Of a DNA stretch of 64,000 nt, positions 46,864 through 58,365 are shown one piece after another; the stretch's first letter is position 1; the number at the start of each line of letters is the position of its first letter. A model generated the notes under the pieces. That model saw only the letters and a list, made by a program, of their open reading frames with translations. It did no database searches and was not told where the DNA came from. The stretch lies in the NCBI RefSeq assembly GCF_023078455.1, contig NZ_CP095740.1:1910001-1974000 (forward strand), written 5' to 3'. The stretch is from Luteibacter aegosomatis (GTDB lineage Bacteria > Pseudomonadota > Gammaproteobacteria > Xanthomonadales > Rhodanobacteraceae). A program made the translations under genes and the position numbers.

Positions 46864-47523
46864 TTAGTGATTGTTTTTCGGTGATGATGGATTCATTTCA
46901 ATGTGAGGTATCGGTTTGACAAAATTTTCGGTGTCGAAGTAACCGGGAGTGCTTGGACGAAGAAGTGCGGAGTCTTTGGATACTTGAACCGTGATGGGTA
47001 TGCGGCTGTAATGCGGTACGTCTATTACGGGTTTGTTGTGATAGCAGGTTTGCGGGAAATCATCTTCTCGAAACTGGCAAATATGCTTGTATTCGGTGCC
47101 CGGAACCAAATCCTTGGAATATCCCCACGAGCTCAAGGCTCTCCTTCCTGTCAGAGTGTCAACAACCTTGAAGTAGGGCGAAACAAGTTCCCAGTTGCAT
47201 TTAGGCAGGTTGTACCGGTCGATATAGATGTTGAACAGGGCTCGTTGCGGATCCTGACTTTCGTTCGGAATATCGAAGCTTTGGTTGGGATAAATGAACA
47301 TGCCTCCCCCACGTATCGGATCAAAATAGCCGCACTCATGTTGCTGGTTCTGATATAGCGCGCTCATGACGATGGCATAGCGCTTGGCATCCTCGGGGTT
47401 ATCGAACGCCACGGTGATATGCAGCGCTTGGTTAGGATGGGGATTGAGGGGTGGCGGGCTCAGGTCCTTAGGTTCCGGGTATAAGAACAGGATAGAAAAC
47501 CTAATCCACGTATGAAAATCCAT
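46864..47523 (-). CDS. Putative immunity protein of the lipase cassette
   Basis: A 219-residue protein beginning with a hydrophobic stretch (WIRFSILFLYPEP) and no lipobox Cys, followed by SPPPLNPHPNQALHITVAFD, AKRYAIVMSALYQNQQHECG and a long beta-rich tail with five Cys. I do not recognise the family. Its position, directly upstream of the lipase gene with a 28-base gap and in the same direction, and its AT-rich composition make it the obvious candidate immunity protein. A start upstream at 47646 is possible. Confidence 0.55.
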   Translation of the reverse strand: MDFHTWIRFSILFLYPEPKDLSPPPLNPHPNQALHITVAFDNPEDAKRYAIVMSALYQNQQHECGYFDPIRGGGMFIYPNQSFDIPNESQDPQRALFNIYIDRYNLPKCNWELVSPYFKVVDTLTGRRALSSWGYSKDLVPGTEYKHICQFREDDFPQTCYHNKPVIDVPHYSRIPITVQVSKDSALLRPSTPGYFDTENFVKPIPHIEMNPSSPKNNH

Positions 47524-47531
47524 ATAGTCCG

Positions 47532-47708
47532 TCAGGCCTGTCGATACGGTTGCAAAGGTGCAGGGATGAAATAGAGGCTCGGTGCCAGCAGCGCCTCCTT
47601 GGGATGCGGATTGAGAGGCAGCGGGCTGAGATCCTTTTTGTTGCAAGCGACCAGCAAAAGAGTCACGAGCGGCACGAGCAGCGTCCCTGTTCGACGGTTC
47701 ACGAGCAT
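47532..47708 (-). pseudogene. Truncated lipoprotein, partial duplicate of the immunity gene
   Basis: A 58-residue ORF begins with a good lipoprotein signal (TLLVPLVTLLLVACNKKD, Cys22) and reaches SPLPLNPHPKEAL, matching SPPPLNPHPNQAL of the next gene almost exactly, after which it stops at an unrelated sequence. I infer a duplication in which this first copy kept the signal peptide and lost its body. The second copy kept the body and lost the lipobox. Confidence 0.6.
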
Positions 47709-48097
47709 CCTTGGTTCGGCGGTAGGTCCAGTTGATGGCGTTTGATATGGCATTCGAAAGTTGCCATTAACTATCTTATGGGTTGGCAAATAGGTCAACC
47801 GTCATCGCACGTCAGGCAATGCCTGCCATCGGCGTTCAAAGCGAAGGTGTGGCGGATAAGCGGCGCCGTCTCGCACGAGCGCGCAGTGAGTAACGAGATC
47901 CCTCGTTCGCTGGCTTCTTGCCCACGCAACGAAAGCGTTCGAGGGGAATCGCCGTGGTGGCCTCCGCGCCCCGGCTCCCCAGTACAACCCGATGACCAAG
48001 CCGAGGCACCCACCCTTTAATACGAAGGTAGGGTGGCACCACCCCCAAACTCGCCTAAGATGCGACGCGGGGATAACCGACAACGATGGGGTGAAGG
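47709..48097. other. Gap before the MFS transporter gene
   Basis: About 390 bases without a supportable gene between divergent units. Around 48010 lies an imperfect inverted repeat (CCACCCTTT ... AAGGTAGGGTGG) that may be another intergenic repeat. The last 40 bases provide the GTGAAGG ribosome site of the transporter gene. Nothing else is recognisable. Confidence 0.45.
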
Positions 48098-49741
48098 ATG
48101 GCTATTGCTGAGGTGACCGGCCGCGGTGCCGGATGGCTGGCTCGCGAGCGGACGATCGCGGGGCCTTCCTTCAACCGCTGGCTGGTGCCGACCGCGGCCC
48201 TGGCCATTCATCTGTGCATCGGCATGGCCTACGGGTTTTCCGTGTTCTGGCTGCCGATGACCAAGCTGGTGCCGGGGGCCGACGCCGCCCTGTGCGCGAA
48301 CCAGGGCTTCCTCGATCAGCTCACCACCACGACCTGCAACTGGACGGTGCCGTCGGTCAACCACGTCTTCGAGACCTTCATCGCCATGCTCGGTCTCGCC
48401 GCCGCGATCTGGGGCGGGTGGCTGGAACACGCCGGCCCTCGCAAGGCCGGTTTCATCGCCGCCTGCTGCTGGGGCGGTGGTCTCATCCTGGGCGGTATCG
48501 GCGTCGCCATCCACCAGCTCTGGCTGGTGTACCTCGGCTGCGGATTGCTGGGCGGCGTGGGGCAGGGACTGGGTTACATCACGCCCGTATCGACGCTCAT
48601 CAAGTGGTTCCCCGACCGCCGTGGCCTCGCCACCGGCTTCGCGATCATGGGTTACGGCGGCGGCGCGATGATCGGCGCGCCCATCGCCGTCAAGCTCATG
48701 GATACGTTCACCAAGGGCGATGTGCCGGGTGTCGCCACGACCCTGATGGTGATGGGGGCGCTGTATTTCGTGGTGATGTCGCTGGGCGCCTTCGGTTTCC
48801 GCGTGCCCCCGGTGGGCTGGAAACCACTGGGCTGGCAACCCGGCAACGTGGCGTCCAAGCATGCGCCGCTCATCACGCATGGGCACGTGCACCTGAGCCG
48901 CGCGTGGAAGACGCCGCAGTTCTGGCTCATCTGGGGCGTGCTCTGCATGAACGTCACGGCAGGCATCGGCGTGATCTCGATGGCCAGCCCGATGTTGCAG
49001 GACGTCTTCGGCGGCGGCCTGCTGGGGGTGGCTCCCGGCACCGAGCTGAGTGCCGCGCAGAAAGCCGCCATCGCGGCCGCCGCTGCGGGCCTGGTGGGCC
49101 TCATCAGCCTGTTCAATAGCGTGGGGCGCCTGTTCTGGGCGTCCACCTCGGACTTCCTCGGCCGCAAGTTCACCTACTGCATCTTCTTCATCCTCGGCAT
49201 CGTGCTGTACTGCCTGCTTCCCTCGATGGGGCATCAGGCCATGGCCGGGCTGTTCGTCATCACCGTGTGCGTGATCATCTCGATGTACGGTGGCGGTTTC
49301 GCGACCGTGCCGGCTTACCTGGCCGATATCTTCGGCACGCAGATGGTCGGCGCCATCCACGGGCGACTGCTCACGGCCTGGTCGGTGGCAGGCGTGGTGG
49401 GTCCCGTGCTCATTGCCGGCATCCGCGAAGCGCAACTGGCGGCAGGCGTGGCGAAGAACCTCGTCTACGACCGGACCCTCTACATCCTCGCCGGATTGCT
49501 CCTCGTCGGACTGATCTGCAACCTCCTCGTGAGGCCGGTGGATCCGAAGCACCACATGAGCGACGAGCAGCTTCGCCACGAACGCTCACTGCAGCACGAG
49601 ACACAGGCGTCCGAGGCGAGCCTGGCCTCCGCGGCGCGGGGCGCGTTCGGCATCGTCGGCGTGCTCGCATGGCTCGCGGTCGGCATTCCATTCCTGATCG
49701 GCGTGTGGATCGCCCTGCAAAAGGCGGCGGCCCTGCTTTGA
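48098..49741 (+). CDS. OFA-family (oxalate/formate antiporter-like) MFS transporter
   Basis: A 547-residue major facilitator with twelve predicted helices (first: WLVPTAALAIHLCIGMAYGF). It has an MFS loop motif (YGGGAMIGAPIAVKLMD after GWFPDRRGLATGF-like KWFPDRRGLATGFAI) typical of the OFA branch. Loop 1 is unusually long (VPGADAALCANQGFLDQLTT TTCNWTVPS), and the family often carries a hydrophilic insertion there. Substrates of the branch include oxalate, formate and other small carboxylates; this one is unassigned. Start ATG at 48098. Confidence 0.88.
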   Translation: MAIAEVTGRGAGWLARERTIAGPSFNRWLVPTAALAIHLCIGMAYGFSVFWLPMTKLVPGADAALCANQGFLDQLTTTTCNWTVPSVNHVFETFIAMLGLAAAIWGGWLEHAGPRKAGFIAACCWGGGLILGGIGVAIHQLWLVYLGCGLLGGVGQGLGYITPVSTLIKWFPDRRGLATGFAIMGYGGGAMIGAPIAVKLMDTFTKGDVPGVATTLMVMGALYFVVMSLGAFGFRVPPVGWKPLGWQPGNVASKHAPLITHGHVHLSRAWKTPQFWLIWGVLCMNVTAGIGVISMASPMLQDVFGGGLLGVAPGTELSAAQKAAIAAAAAGLVGLISLFNSVGRLFWASTSDFLGRKFTYCIFFILGIVLYCLLPSMGHQAMAGLFVITVCVIISMYGGGFATVPAYLADIFGTQMVGAIHGRLLTAWSVAGVVGPVLIAGIREAQLAAGVAKNLVYDRTLYILAGLLLVGLICNLLVRPVDPKHHMSDEQLRHERSLQHETQASEASLASAARGAFGIVGVLAWLAVGIPFLIGVWIALQKAAALL

Positions 49742-49948
49742 CCGTCCGGTCTATGCCCTTCCGTCGATGCCGGTCTCCGGGAGGGCTTCTCCCAGGCCGT
49801 TGACGGGCTTCACGTTCCTTCGGCCGATGGCGCCCGGCCTACTACTCCGCCGGGCGCTCCAGGCGATATCATCCACGACGTGGTGCCCTCGAGGGGAGGC
49901 GCGCCGTCTGAGCCGGGGTCGGGGGGCCTGGAGCTCAAGGGGTGAGGG

Positions 49949-50233
49949 ATGGGGAACGTCATCGATTTTCTGGAGCGCGTCGGGCGTGATGCGTCGCTAC
50001 GCCATGGCGACGGTTTTGCTGAAGCGCTTCGCGAACACGAACTCGACGATCCGCAGCGCGCCGCGCTGGCCGGGCTCGATGCGGACGCTTTGCGCCTGTC
50101 GCTGAAGCAGGGCGTCTACCTGTCCACACAGATGGGTGAGCCGTTCGGTCCCGATCATGAGCGTGCGCCCGAGCTGCCGCCCGACGACGACGGTGACGTC
50201 GAGCCGGATGATCCTCCGGAATCGGACGCGTGA
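49949..50233 (+). CDS. Small acidic protein of unknown function
   Basis: A 94-residue protein, NVIDFLERVGRDASLRHGDG at the start and an acidic, Pro-rich end (PELPPDDDGDVEPDDPPESD). Small proteins with this start occur in Xanthomonadales, but I know of no function. The ATG follows GGGGTGAGGG, a plausible site. The next start lies four bases after its stop, so it is probably co-transcribed with the diguanylate cyclase. Confidence 0.6.
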   Translation: MGNVIDFLERVGRDASLRHGDGFAEALREHELDDPQRAALAGLDADALRLSLKQGVYLSTQMGEPFGPDHERAPELPPDDDGDVEPDDPPESDA

Positions 50234-50237
50234 AGCC

Positions 50238-52031
50238 GTGAGGCGGGCCCCGGCATATCGTCGCGTCATGGGCGTGGTCGCCGTCGCGATGGCGGGCTTC
50301 ACCGTGCCGGTCGCCGCGAAAGGCGAATCGACTTCCGCGCCGTCGGCGCTGCTTGCCGAAGCCGACAAGGCCAAGGGCGCGGACGACGGCCGCTTCGAGC
50401 GCCTGCTTCAGGATGCGGGCGACATGGCGCTTTCGCCCCACGACCGTGCGTTGTACGACTTCCTGCGCGGTTGGCGGGCGACATGGGTGGGCGATTACGA
50501 GTCGGGCAAGCGCCTGCTCGAAGGCGTGGCCGACGGATCGTCCGACGTCGTGTTGCGTTTTCGCGCCACGGCGACGCTGATCAACCTTCTCGGGGTAGGG
50601 CACCGCTACGAGGAAGCCTATCTCAGGCTGGCCCGGCTTCAGGAGATGATGCCGTCGATCCGCGACAAGCGGGCGCGCTTCATGGGCCTGGGCGAGGCAT
50701 CGCAGCTGCTGAGTTCGGCGGGGCAGTTCGACCAGGCCGAAAGCTATGCGCGTGAGATGATCGCCGATCCTCCCCCGGGTGAAACGATCTGCAAGGGTGT
50801 GCAGCACCTGCTTCGCGCACGCCGCGAAGGCGGCCGCCTGGACACGCTGGACCCGTTGTACGACGAGGCCATCGCCGCCTGCACGCGTCCGGGCGATGCG
50901 GTGTTCGCGCAGACCATGCGCGCCGACATCGCCGCGTTTTACCTCGCTCACGACCGTCCGTCGGAAGCGGTGAAGATACTCACGACCCATCGCGACGAGC
51001 TGCGGGGGTTGAACTACCCGGTGCTGATGGCCGAGTTCGACGCACTGCTCGGCCAGGCCTACCTTCGCCTGGGCGACATGGCGAATGCACGACGCTCAGC
51101 GCTGTCCGCCGTCGCGGTAGCCATCCGCGACGAGTTCACCGATTCGCGGCGCTCGGCCTACGAAGTGCTCTACAAGGTCGAACAGCGACTGGGCAACCTC
51201 GATGCCGCGCTCGGTTACCACGAGCGATTCATGGCGGCGGACAAGGCGTACCTCAACGACATCAGCGCGCGCAGCCTCGCGTTCCAGATGGTCGACCAGC
51301 AATTGCAGGCGCGCAAGAACGAAGTCGAGGCACTGAACAAGCAGAACGAGATCCTGCGCCTCACCGGCACCCTTGCGCGCAAGGAAGTGGAAACCGGCAG
51401 GCTCTACATCTTCGTTTTGCTGATGTGCCTGGCCGTCATCGCCTGGATCGTGCTTTGGCTGCGTCGATCGCAACTGCGTTTCATGAAGCTCGCGCGACGC
51501 GATGGACTCACCGGCATATGCAACCGCGAGCATTTCGTCGACCAGTCCGACCGCGTGCTGGCCTATGGCGCCCGATCGGACCGCGGCGCCTGCCTCATTC
51601 TCTTCGATCTGGATCACTTCAAGTCGGTCAACGACACCTACGGACACGCGGTGGGCGACGAAACGCTCAAGCGTGCCGTGGACGTCTGTCGTCGTGCGCT
51701 GCATGCCTGCGACGTTTTCGGTCGGCTGGGCGGCGAGGAATTCGCGGTGCTCCTGCCGGACTGCAACCCGGCGCAGGCGAGGGCGCGCGCGGAGCAGTTG
51801 CGCCTGTCGATCGCCGCCACCTCGGCCACGCAATCCATGCCGCATTTGCACGTCACCGCCAGCTTCGGCGTGGCGTCGACGATGCAATGCGGATTCGAAC
51901 TGCACCGCCTGCTCGTGGTGGCGGATGCCGCGCTCTATCGCGCCAAGCGTGCCGGGCGCAACTGCGTGACCCTCGGCGACACCGCCGACATTCCCGATTC
52001 CCCCTATCTGGCCAGCGAAGCCAGGGGCTAG
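50238..52031 (+). CDS. Diguanylate cyclase with periplasmic TPR-like sensor
   Basis: A 597-residue protein. An N-terminal signal or anchor (RVMGVVAVAMAGFTVPVAAK) precedes about 370 residues of TPR-like helical repeats (LIADPPPGETICKGVQHLLR-type pairs), a coiled segment (LAFQMVDQQLQARKNEVEAL), one membrane helix (LYIFVLLMCLAVIAWIVLWL) and a GGDEF domain: RDGLTGICNREHFVDQSDRV, DLDHFKSVNDTYGHAVGDET and the catalytic RLGGEEFAVLLPD. It makes cyclic di-GMP; an RxxD inhibitory site is not evident. The GTG at 50238 is chosen for its spacing after the previous stop; ATGs at 50208 and 50268 are alternatives. Confidence 0.88.
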   Translation: MRRAPAYRRVMGVVAVAMAGFTVPVAAKGESTSAPSALLAEADKAKGADDGRFERLLQDAGDMALSPHDRALYDFLRGWRATWVGDYESGKRLLEGVADGSSDVVLRFRATATLINLLGVGHRYEEAYLRLARLQEMMPSIRDKRARFMGLGEASQLLSSAGQFDQAESYAREMIADPPPGETICKGVQHLLRARREGGRLDTLDPLYDEAIAACTRPGDAVFAQTMRADIAAFYLAHDRPSEAVKILTTHRDELRGLNYPVLMAEFDALLGQAYLRLGDMANARRSALSAVAVAIRDEFTDSRRSAYEVLYKVEQRLGNLDAALGYHERFMAADKAYLNDISARSLAFQMVDQQLQARKNEVEALNKQNEILRLTGTLARKEVETGRLYIFVLLMCLAVIAWIVLWLRRSQLRFMKLARRDGLTGICNREHFVDQSDRVLAYGARSDRGACLILFDLDHFKSVNDTYGHAVGDETLKRAVDVCRRALHACDVFGRLGGEEFAVLLPDCNPAQARARAEQLRLSIAATSATQSMPHLHVTASFGVASTMQCGFELHRLLVVADAALYRAKRAGRNCVTLGDTADIPDSPYLASEARG

Positions 52032-52215
52032 GATCTTTCTAGCGAAACGCGCGAAACCATGCTTTCGCTTCGCGTGCCGGCGGATGCGATCCACCGCACG
52101 TTTTCCCACGATACCCGCCGACATCATGAGGAATGATGCTGCTCATCCAAAGGGGTCGGGCAGCATCGGCTCGCAGGTCAACCTGGGTTCGACAAACGGA
52201 TGGGGAGAGAGTCTC

Positions 52216-53958
52216 ATGAAAGGCATGGGTGGATATCGTCGTCTGGCCGCCGCGGTCGCGTGCGTCCTGGGCTGTTCGATGGCACAGGCGGCGGAGCAGG
52301 CCATATCGGCACGTTTTCTCAGTCAGAACCGTGTGCCGATGTATGCGGCCGACGGAGATACGTTCGTTGCCACCGATACCATCGGCGATGCCGACGGTAC
52401 GCAGCACGTACGCATGAAGCGCTTGTACAAGGGGATGGAGGTGATCGGCGGCGATGTCGTCGTGCACAGCCGCCAGGGCGTGGCCGTGGGCGATCCGAGC
52501 CTCACCTTGCGCAGCACGTTTCGACCGTCGATCACGCCGTCGGTGTCCGCCGGGCAGGTGACGGCCGCCGTCACCTCGGATTTCCTGAAGATCACCGATT
52601 TCACCGCGCGCCCGGGCAAGGTGGATTCGGTGGGCGCACCGCACCTGGTGATCTATGCCCGCGGCGGACAGCCGGTGCTGGCGTATGAATCCCTCGTGGT
52701 CGGGCAACCCAACGGCGAGGGCTCCTCGGTCATGCGTTACTTCACCGACGCGCGGACGGGAGAGGTATTGACCCGTTGGAACCTCATCCAGTCGCTTGCC
52801 GCCGAAGGCACGGGAAAATCGATCCTCTTCGGCGACGTGCCGCTGAACACCACGGCCGTGGACGGCTCGAACGGTGCCACCTACCAACTCATCGATTCGG
52901 TGCGCGGCAACGGCAGCGTGCTGGATGGCACGGGGCTGGACGTGATCCTGCTCGCCTTCATCCCCCACGCTTTCGATAGCGCCACCGTCTTCACCAGCCC
53001 GGACAATATATGGGGCGACGGCACGGCCGCCAACCGTCAGAGCGCCGCGGCGGACATCGCCCACGGCGTATCGGCCGCATGGGACTACTACCACGACGTG
53101 CATCATCGCGAAGGCATCCTCGGCGACGGTACCGGCGTGAAGAGCTATGCCCACGTCAGCTTCATCGGCTCATCCCTCAATGCCGTATGGGCCGACCTGA
53201 ACGATCCGGCCCTTCCCGAGGGCAACGATATCCGGGGCATGCTCTACGGTGACGGCGGCCAGAACGGCGACACCACGTTCAACCCGTTCGTCGCCATGGA
53301 CGTCGCCGGGCACGAGATGACCCACGGCGTGACCGGCGCCACGGCGAAGCTGGCACCCGAGCAGACGGGTGAGCCCGGCGCGCTCAACGAATCCACCTCC
53401 GACATTTTCGGAACGATGGTGGAGTTTCACGCCAACGATCCGCACGAGCCGCCGAACTATCTGATCGGCGAGAAGCTGTTCGCATCCAACCCCGACGGCA
53501 CCCTGGCGTTGCGGTACATGTTCAAGCCGAGCCTCGGCGTCGACACGGTCAACGGCGAACCGGTGGCCTCGGCCGATTGCTGGGATGCCACGGTCGGGCA
53601 GCTCAATGCCCACTACGCCTCGGGCGTGGGCAACCACTTCTTCTACCTGCTCGCGGAGGGCGACGTCGTGCCCGAAGGGTTCGGCGTCGGCACGAAGTGG
53701 AACCTGACGCCGGATGACCTGGTCTGCCATGCCAAGCCGGGTCCGGGCCATAGCCTGAACCACGGCTCGCATCCGCACCTGCGTGGTGTAGGGCGCGACG
53801 TGGCCCAGAAGATCTGGTATCGCGCGCTCACGGTCTACATGACGTCCGACACCGATTATGCCGATGCGAGAATCGCGACGCTGAATGCCACGAGGGATCT
53901 CTATCCGGGCTTGGTCAAGGTGGTCGACGCGGCCTGGGCCGCGGTGAACGTGCACTGA
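52216..53958 (+). CDS. Thermolysin-like (M4) secreted metallopeptidase
   Basis: A 580-residue secreted protease of family M4. The signal peptide is RRLAAAVACVLGCSMAQA-AE; then an FTP/PepSY-like propeptide (about 25-190); then the catalytic domain with HEMTH near 366 (AMDVAGHEMTHGVTGA), the third zinc ligand Glu in NESTSDIFGTMVEF and the late active-site His in SLNHGSHPHLRG. The ATG at 52216 follows GGGGAGAGA. Such enzymes degrade host or prey proteins. An intrinsic terminator follows. Confidence 0.93.
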   Translation: MKGMGGYRRLAAAVACVLGCSMAQAAEQAISARFLSQNRVPMYAADGDTFVATDTIGDADGTQHVRMKRLYKGMEVIGGDVVVHSRQGVAVGDPSLTLRSTFRPSITPSVSAGQVTAAVTSDFLKITDFTARPGKVDSVGAPHLVIYARGGQPVLAYESLVVGQPNGEGSSVMRYFTDARTGEVLTRWNLIQSLAAEGTGKSILFGDVPLNTTAVDGSNGATYQLIDSVRGNGSVLDGTGLDVILLAFIPHAFDSATVFTSPDNIWGDGTAANRQSAAADIAHGVSAAWDYYHDVHHREGILGDGTGVKSYAHVSFIGSSLNAVWADLNDPALPEGNDIRGMLYGDGGQNGDTTFNPFVAMDVAGHEMTHGVTGATAKLAPEQTGEPGALNESTSDIFGTMVEFHANDPHEPPNYLIGEKLFASNPDGTLALRYMFKPSLGVDTVNGEPVASADCWDATVGQLNAHYASGVGNHFFYLLAEGDVVPEGFGVGTKWNLTPDDLVCHAKPGPGHSLNHGSHPHLRGVGRDVAQKIWYRALTVYMTSDTDYADARIATLNATRDLYPGLVKVVDAAWAAVNVH

Positions 53959-53971
53959 CGCCCCGGGCGGA

Positions 53972-54004
53972 GGCAATAAAAAAGGCCGCGTCAGCGGCCT
54001 TCTT
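53972..54004. terminator. Bidirectional terminator between the M4 protease and rpmJ
   Basis: AAAAAAGGCCGC with GCGGCCTTCTT, loop GTCA, gives a stem with a T-rich tail on the plus strand and an A-rich start that becomes a T-run on the minus strand. It can serve both convergent genes. Confidence 0.8.
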
Positions 54005-54025
54005 CGTTACCCGTCGCGGCTTGGA

Positions 54026-54151
54026 TCAGCGCTGACGAGCCTTGAAACGCGGGTTGCTCTTGCAGATCACGAACACCTTGCCGCGACGGCGCACGACTTT
54101 GCAGTCACGGTGACGCGACTTCGCGGACTTCAAAGAGGAAAGCACCTTCAC
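54026..54151 (-). CDS. rpmJ: 50S ribosomal protein L36 (zinc-lacking type)
   Basis: A 41-residue L36: [41 protein letters not shown], with two Cys instead of the four of the zinc-binding type, and a length matching the Xanthomonadales ribosomal paralog. The start is GTG with AGGAG nine bases ahead; longer frames upstream lack support. It stands alone here, away from the ribosomal operons. Confidence 0.93.
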   Translation of the reverse strand: MKVLSSLKSAKSRHRDCKVVRRRGKVFVICKSNPRFKARQR

Positions 54152-54239
54152 GGCCAGCTCCTGAGATATTGCAGACGAGGAAAAACGGAATTGTAGCGAT
54201 CTGGCGGGGTGCACGCAAGCCCCGGTAATGATTCGGCTT

Positions 54240-55154
54240 TCATGCCAGGCCCAGGCTTTGCCGGGCCTCGCGCACCGTGCGCAGGAAACTCTCGAGCACG
54301 GGCGAGGTGTTGTCCACGCGGCTGGCCACGGCCAGGAGCAGGTGTGCCTCGGGATCGTCCAGCGGAACGAAGGTGACGCCCTTCAGGTGCACGGCCCGCA
54401 GGGAGGCCGGCACCAGCGCGATGCCCAGGCCAGCGGCCACCAGCGGCAGCAGGGACGGAATCTGCTGGGCTTCCTGCCGCACGTTAGGACGAAAACGGGC
54501 CTTGTCGGCCAGCAAGGTGAGGCGGTCGATCAGCGTGGCGGCCTCGCTGCGCGGCGGTGCCACGAAACGCTCCTTCGCCAGTTCTTCCATGCGCACCGCC
54601 TCGCGTCCGGCCAGTCGGTGACGGGCGGGCAGGGCGAGCACGAGCGGTTCGTGGTCGATGATCTCGACATGGAGCTGTCGTGCATTGGCGATGCCTTCGG
54701 GCTGGGCGCGAAGGAGGCCCAGGTCGATCTGGCCGCTGAGGATGGCGTCGTACTGGGCCTTGGTGGGCATTTCGCCCAGGTGCAGGCTGACGCCTACCGC
54801 CGCGTGGCTGAAGCGGAGCAGGGTTTCGGGCAGGGCGGGGTGGAACGACACCGAGGCGGCGTAGGCCAGTTTCAGCTGGCCGGTGAAACCGGCGGCCGCC
54901 TCGGCCACCACCGTCCGGGCGCTTTCGGCGCGGGCCAGGATGGCCTTCGCTTCGATCAGGAAGATGCGCCCCGGTTCGGTCAAGGCCACGCGACGGCGAT
55001 TGCGATCAAGCAGGCGCACGCCCAGGTCGCCCTCCAGGGCAAGGATCTGCTGGGACAGGGGCGGCTGCGAGATGTGCAGGCGCTGGGCGGCCTGGGTGAA
55101 GCTCAGGGTTTCGGCCACCTCGACGAAGTAGCGCAGTTGGCGCAGATCGAACAT
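54240..55154 (-). CDS. LysR-family regulator near CoA-transferase genes
   Basis: A 304-residue LysR regulator of the BenM/CatR kind. [43 protein letters not shown], then [20 protein letters not shown]; ligand domain includes [20 protein letters not shown] and [20 protein letters not shown]. BenM-type regulators respond to aromatic or carboxylic acids, and 3-oxoacid CoA-transferase genes lie 280 bases upstream on the same strand, so regulation of aromatic or keto-acid use is a reasonable inference. Confidence 0.9.
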   Translation of the reverse strand: MFDLRQLRYFVEVAETLSFTQAAQRLHISQPPLSQQILALEGDLGVRLLDRNRRRVALTEPGRIFLIEAKAILARAESARTVVAEAAAGFTGQLKLAYAASVSFHPALPETLLRFSHAAVGVSLHLGEMPTKAQYDAILSGQIDLGLLRAQPEGIANARQLHVEIIDHEPLVLALPARHRLAGREAVRMEELAKERFVAPPRSEAATLIDRLTLLADKARFRPNVRQEAQQIPSLLPLVAAGLGIALVPASLRAVHLKGVTFVPLDDPEAHLLLAVASRVDNTSPVLESFLRTVREARQSLGLA

Positions 55155-55433
55155 AGTCGAATTTTATATAAGTGGTCGCTGAAAGATATATTGGCGAACA
55201 TTTCCTAGGAAATCTATGATTCACCTCGACCTACCACCAACCCCTCCCCCTGGGTCGGTAGGTCCCTCGCCCCGCGGCGACGCTATCATCCGGTGTCTTG
55301 GCCTACCTCCCCCCCGAGGCCCACACCGAGGCGTCTTCCCGCGGGGCGACTTCTTTTCCGGGCCCCGGTTGCAAATCGCTACGAAGCTTGCCTGGTAGGA
55401 GCCGATTCATCGGCTCCTAGCGAGCGGGTCTTG
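55155..55433. other. Gap with hairpins between the LysR and CoA-transferase genes
   Basis: No gene. GACCTACC (about 55227-55234) with GGTAGGTC (about 55255-55262) and the palindrome TAGGAGCCGAT-TC-ATCGGCTCCTA at 55396-55419 are present. The second shares the GGAGCC/GGCTCC core of the repeat at 34725 and lies just downstream of the CoA-transferase stop. Confidence 0.5.
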
Positions 55434-56069
55434 TCAGACCCTGGAAACGAAATCGCATTCCGTGCCGGCGCGGACCTGCTCCTCGGTCACTTCGGGGGCC
55501 AGCTCGACCAGTTCCAATCCCTTGGGCGTCACGTCGAACACCGCCAGGTCGGTGATGATGCGGTCGACCACGCCCTTGCCGGTCAGCGGCAGGTTGCACT
55601 GGTTCAGGATCTTGGGCGAGCCGTCCTTCGCGGTGTGCTCCATCAGCACCACGACACGTTTGACGCCGGCCACCAGGTCCATGGCGCCGCCCATGCCCTT
55701 GACCATCTTGCCGGGCACCATCCAGTTGGCGATGTCGCCTTCATGGGTGACCTGCATGGCGCCGAGGATGGAAATATCGACGTGGCCGCCGCGGATCATC
55801 GCGAAGGAGTCGGCACTGGAGAAGTACGACGCGCCCTGGCGGGCGGTGATCGTCTGCTTGCCGGCGTTGATCAGGTCGGCGTCGACTTCGTCTTCGGTAG
55901 GGAAGGGGCCGATGCCGAGCAGCCCGTTTTCGGACTGCAGCCAGACGTCGACGCCCTCGGGCAGGTGGTTGGCCACCAGCGTGGGCAGGCCGATGCCGAG
56001 GTTCACGTAATCGCCGTCGGAGAGTTCCTTGGCGGCGCGCTGCGCCATCTGTTCACGGGTCCAGGCCAT
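55434..56069 (-). CDS. 3-oxoacid CoA-transferase subunit B
   Basis: A 211-residue B subunit of a class I CoA-transferase (succinyl-CoA:3-oxoacid or 3-oxoadipate type). The start is [30 protein letters not shown]; the catalytic Glu is in [20 protein letters not shown]; later blocks [20 protein letters not shown] and [20 protein letters not shown] are typical. It moves CoA from succinyl-CoA to acetoacetate or 3-oxoadipate. It follows subunit A by 11 bases. Confidence 0.93.
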   Translation of the reverse strand: MAWTREQMAQRAAKELSDGDYVNLGIGLPTLVANHLPEGVDVWLQSENGLLGIGPFPTEDEVDADLINAGKQTITARQGASYFSSADSFAMIRGGHVDISILGAMQVTHEGDIANWMVPGKMVKGMGGAMDLVAGVKRVVVLMEHTAKDGSPKILNQCNLPLTGKGVVDRIITDLAVFDVTPKGLELVELAPEVTEEQVRAGTECDFVSRV

Positions 56070-56080
56070 GGAGGTCTCCT

Positions 56081-56800
56081 TCAGGCGCGCACGGTGCGCT
56101 GTTCGATGCGCTTGGACGGCGCGGGGTTATGCACGATGCGGTCGACGTAGATGCCCGGGGTGTGGATCTGGTCGGGGTCCAGCTCGCCCACCTCGACCAT
56201 GATCTCCACTTCGGCCACGCAGACCTTGCCCGCCGTGGCGGCCATGGGATTGAAGTTGCGCGCGGTCTTGCGGTAGACGAGATTGCCGGACGGATCGGCC
56301 TTCCAGGCCTTCACCAGGGCCACGTCGGCGACGATGGAACGCTCCATCACGTACATGTTGCCGTCGAATTCGCGGGTCTCCTTGCCTTCGGCCACCTGCG
56401 TGCCGTAGCCGGTGCGGGTGAAGAAGGCCGGGATGCCGGCGCCGCCGGCGCGCAGCTTCTCGGCGAGCGTGCCTTGCGGGGTGAACTCCACCTCGAGCTC
56501 GCCGGCCAGGAACTGGCGCTCGAATTCCTTGTTTTCGCCGACGTACGACGAGATCATCTTGCGGATCTGCCGAGTGGCCAGCAGCATGCCGAGGCCCACG
56601 CCGTCGATGCCGGCGTTGTTCGATACGGCGGTGAGGTCTTTCACCCCCGAGTCGCGAAGGGCTTCGATCAGCAGCTCGGGGATGCCACAGAGGCCGAAAC
56701 CACCCACGGCGATCGTCTGCCCATCGGCCACGAGGCCGGCGAGGGCCTCCCGGGCGGTGGCGACACGCTTGTCGCGTTTGTGCGACTTCACCTGGTTCAT
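56081..56800 (-). CDS. 3-oxoacid CoA-transferase subunit A
   Basis: A 239-residue A subunit: [25 protein letters not shown] at the start, [52 protein letters not shown] and [20 protein letters not shown] are the family's order. The ATG at 56800 has GGAAGAA ahead and is preferred to one at 56818. It forms an operon with subunit B; pathway (ketone body or beta-ketoadipate) cannot be decided here, though the nearby BenM-like LysR hints at aromatic degradation. Confidence 0.93.
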   Translation of the reverse strand: MNQVKSHKRDKRVATAREALAGLVADGQTIAVGGFGLCGIPELLIEALRDSGVKDLTAVSNNAGIDGVGLGMLLATRQIRKMISSYVGENKEFERQFLAGELEVEFTPQGTLAEKLRAGGAGIPAFFTRTGYGTQVAEGKETREFDGNMYVMERSIVADVALVKAWKADPSGNLVYRKTARNFNPMAATAGKVCVAEVEIMVEVGELDPDQIHTPGIYVDRIVHNPAPSKRIEQRTVRA

Positions 56801-56940
56801 GCGTTCTTCCAGTCCCATCCGGACGGTCCGTCCGCCGGTTCGCCCCCCATCATAGCCGACCGCCGCCGTCACGTTTCGTGGTTGCGGGATGGTGCACATT
56901 GAATGACGGGCGGTATTCACCTGACACCGGAGACCTACTC

Positions 56941-58365
<1,425 letters not shown>

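Noticed and set aside
53972..54004. Hairpin as a separate regulator of rpmJ
   Set aside because: Its A/T tails on both sides and position between convergent stops fit a shared terminator.
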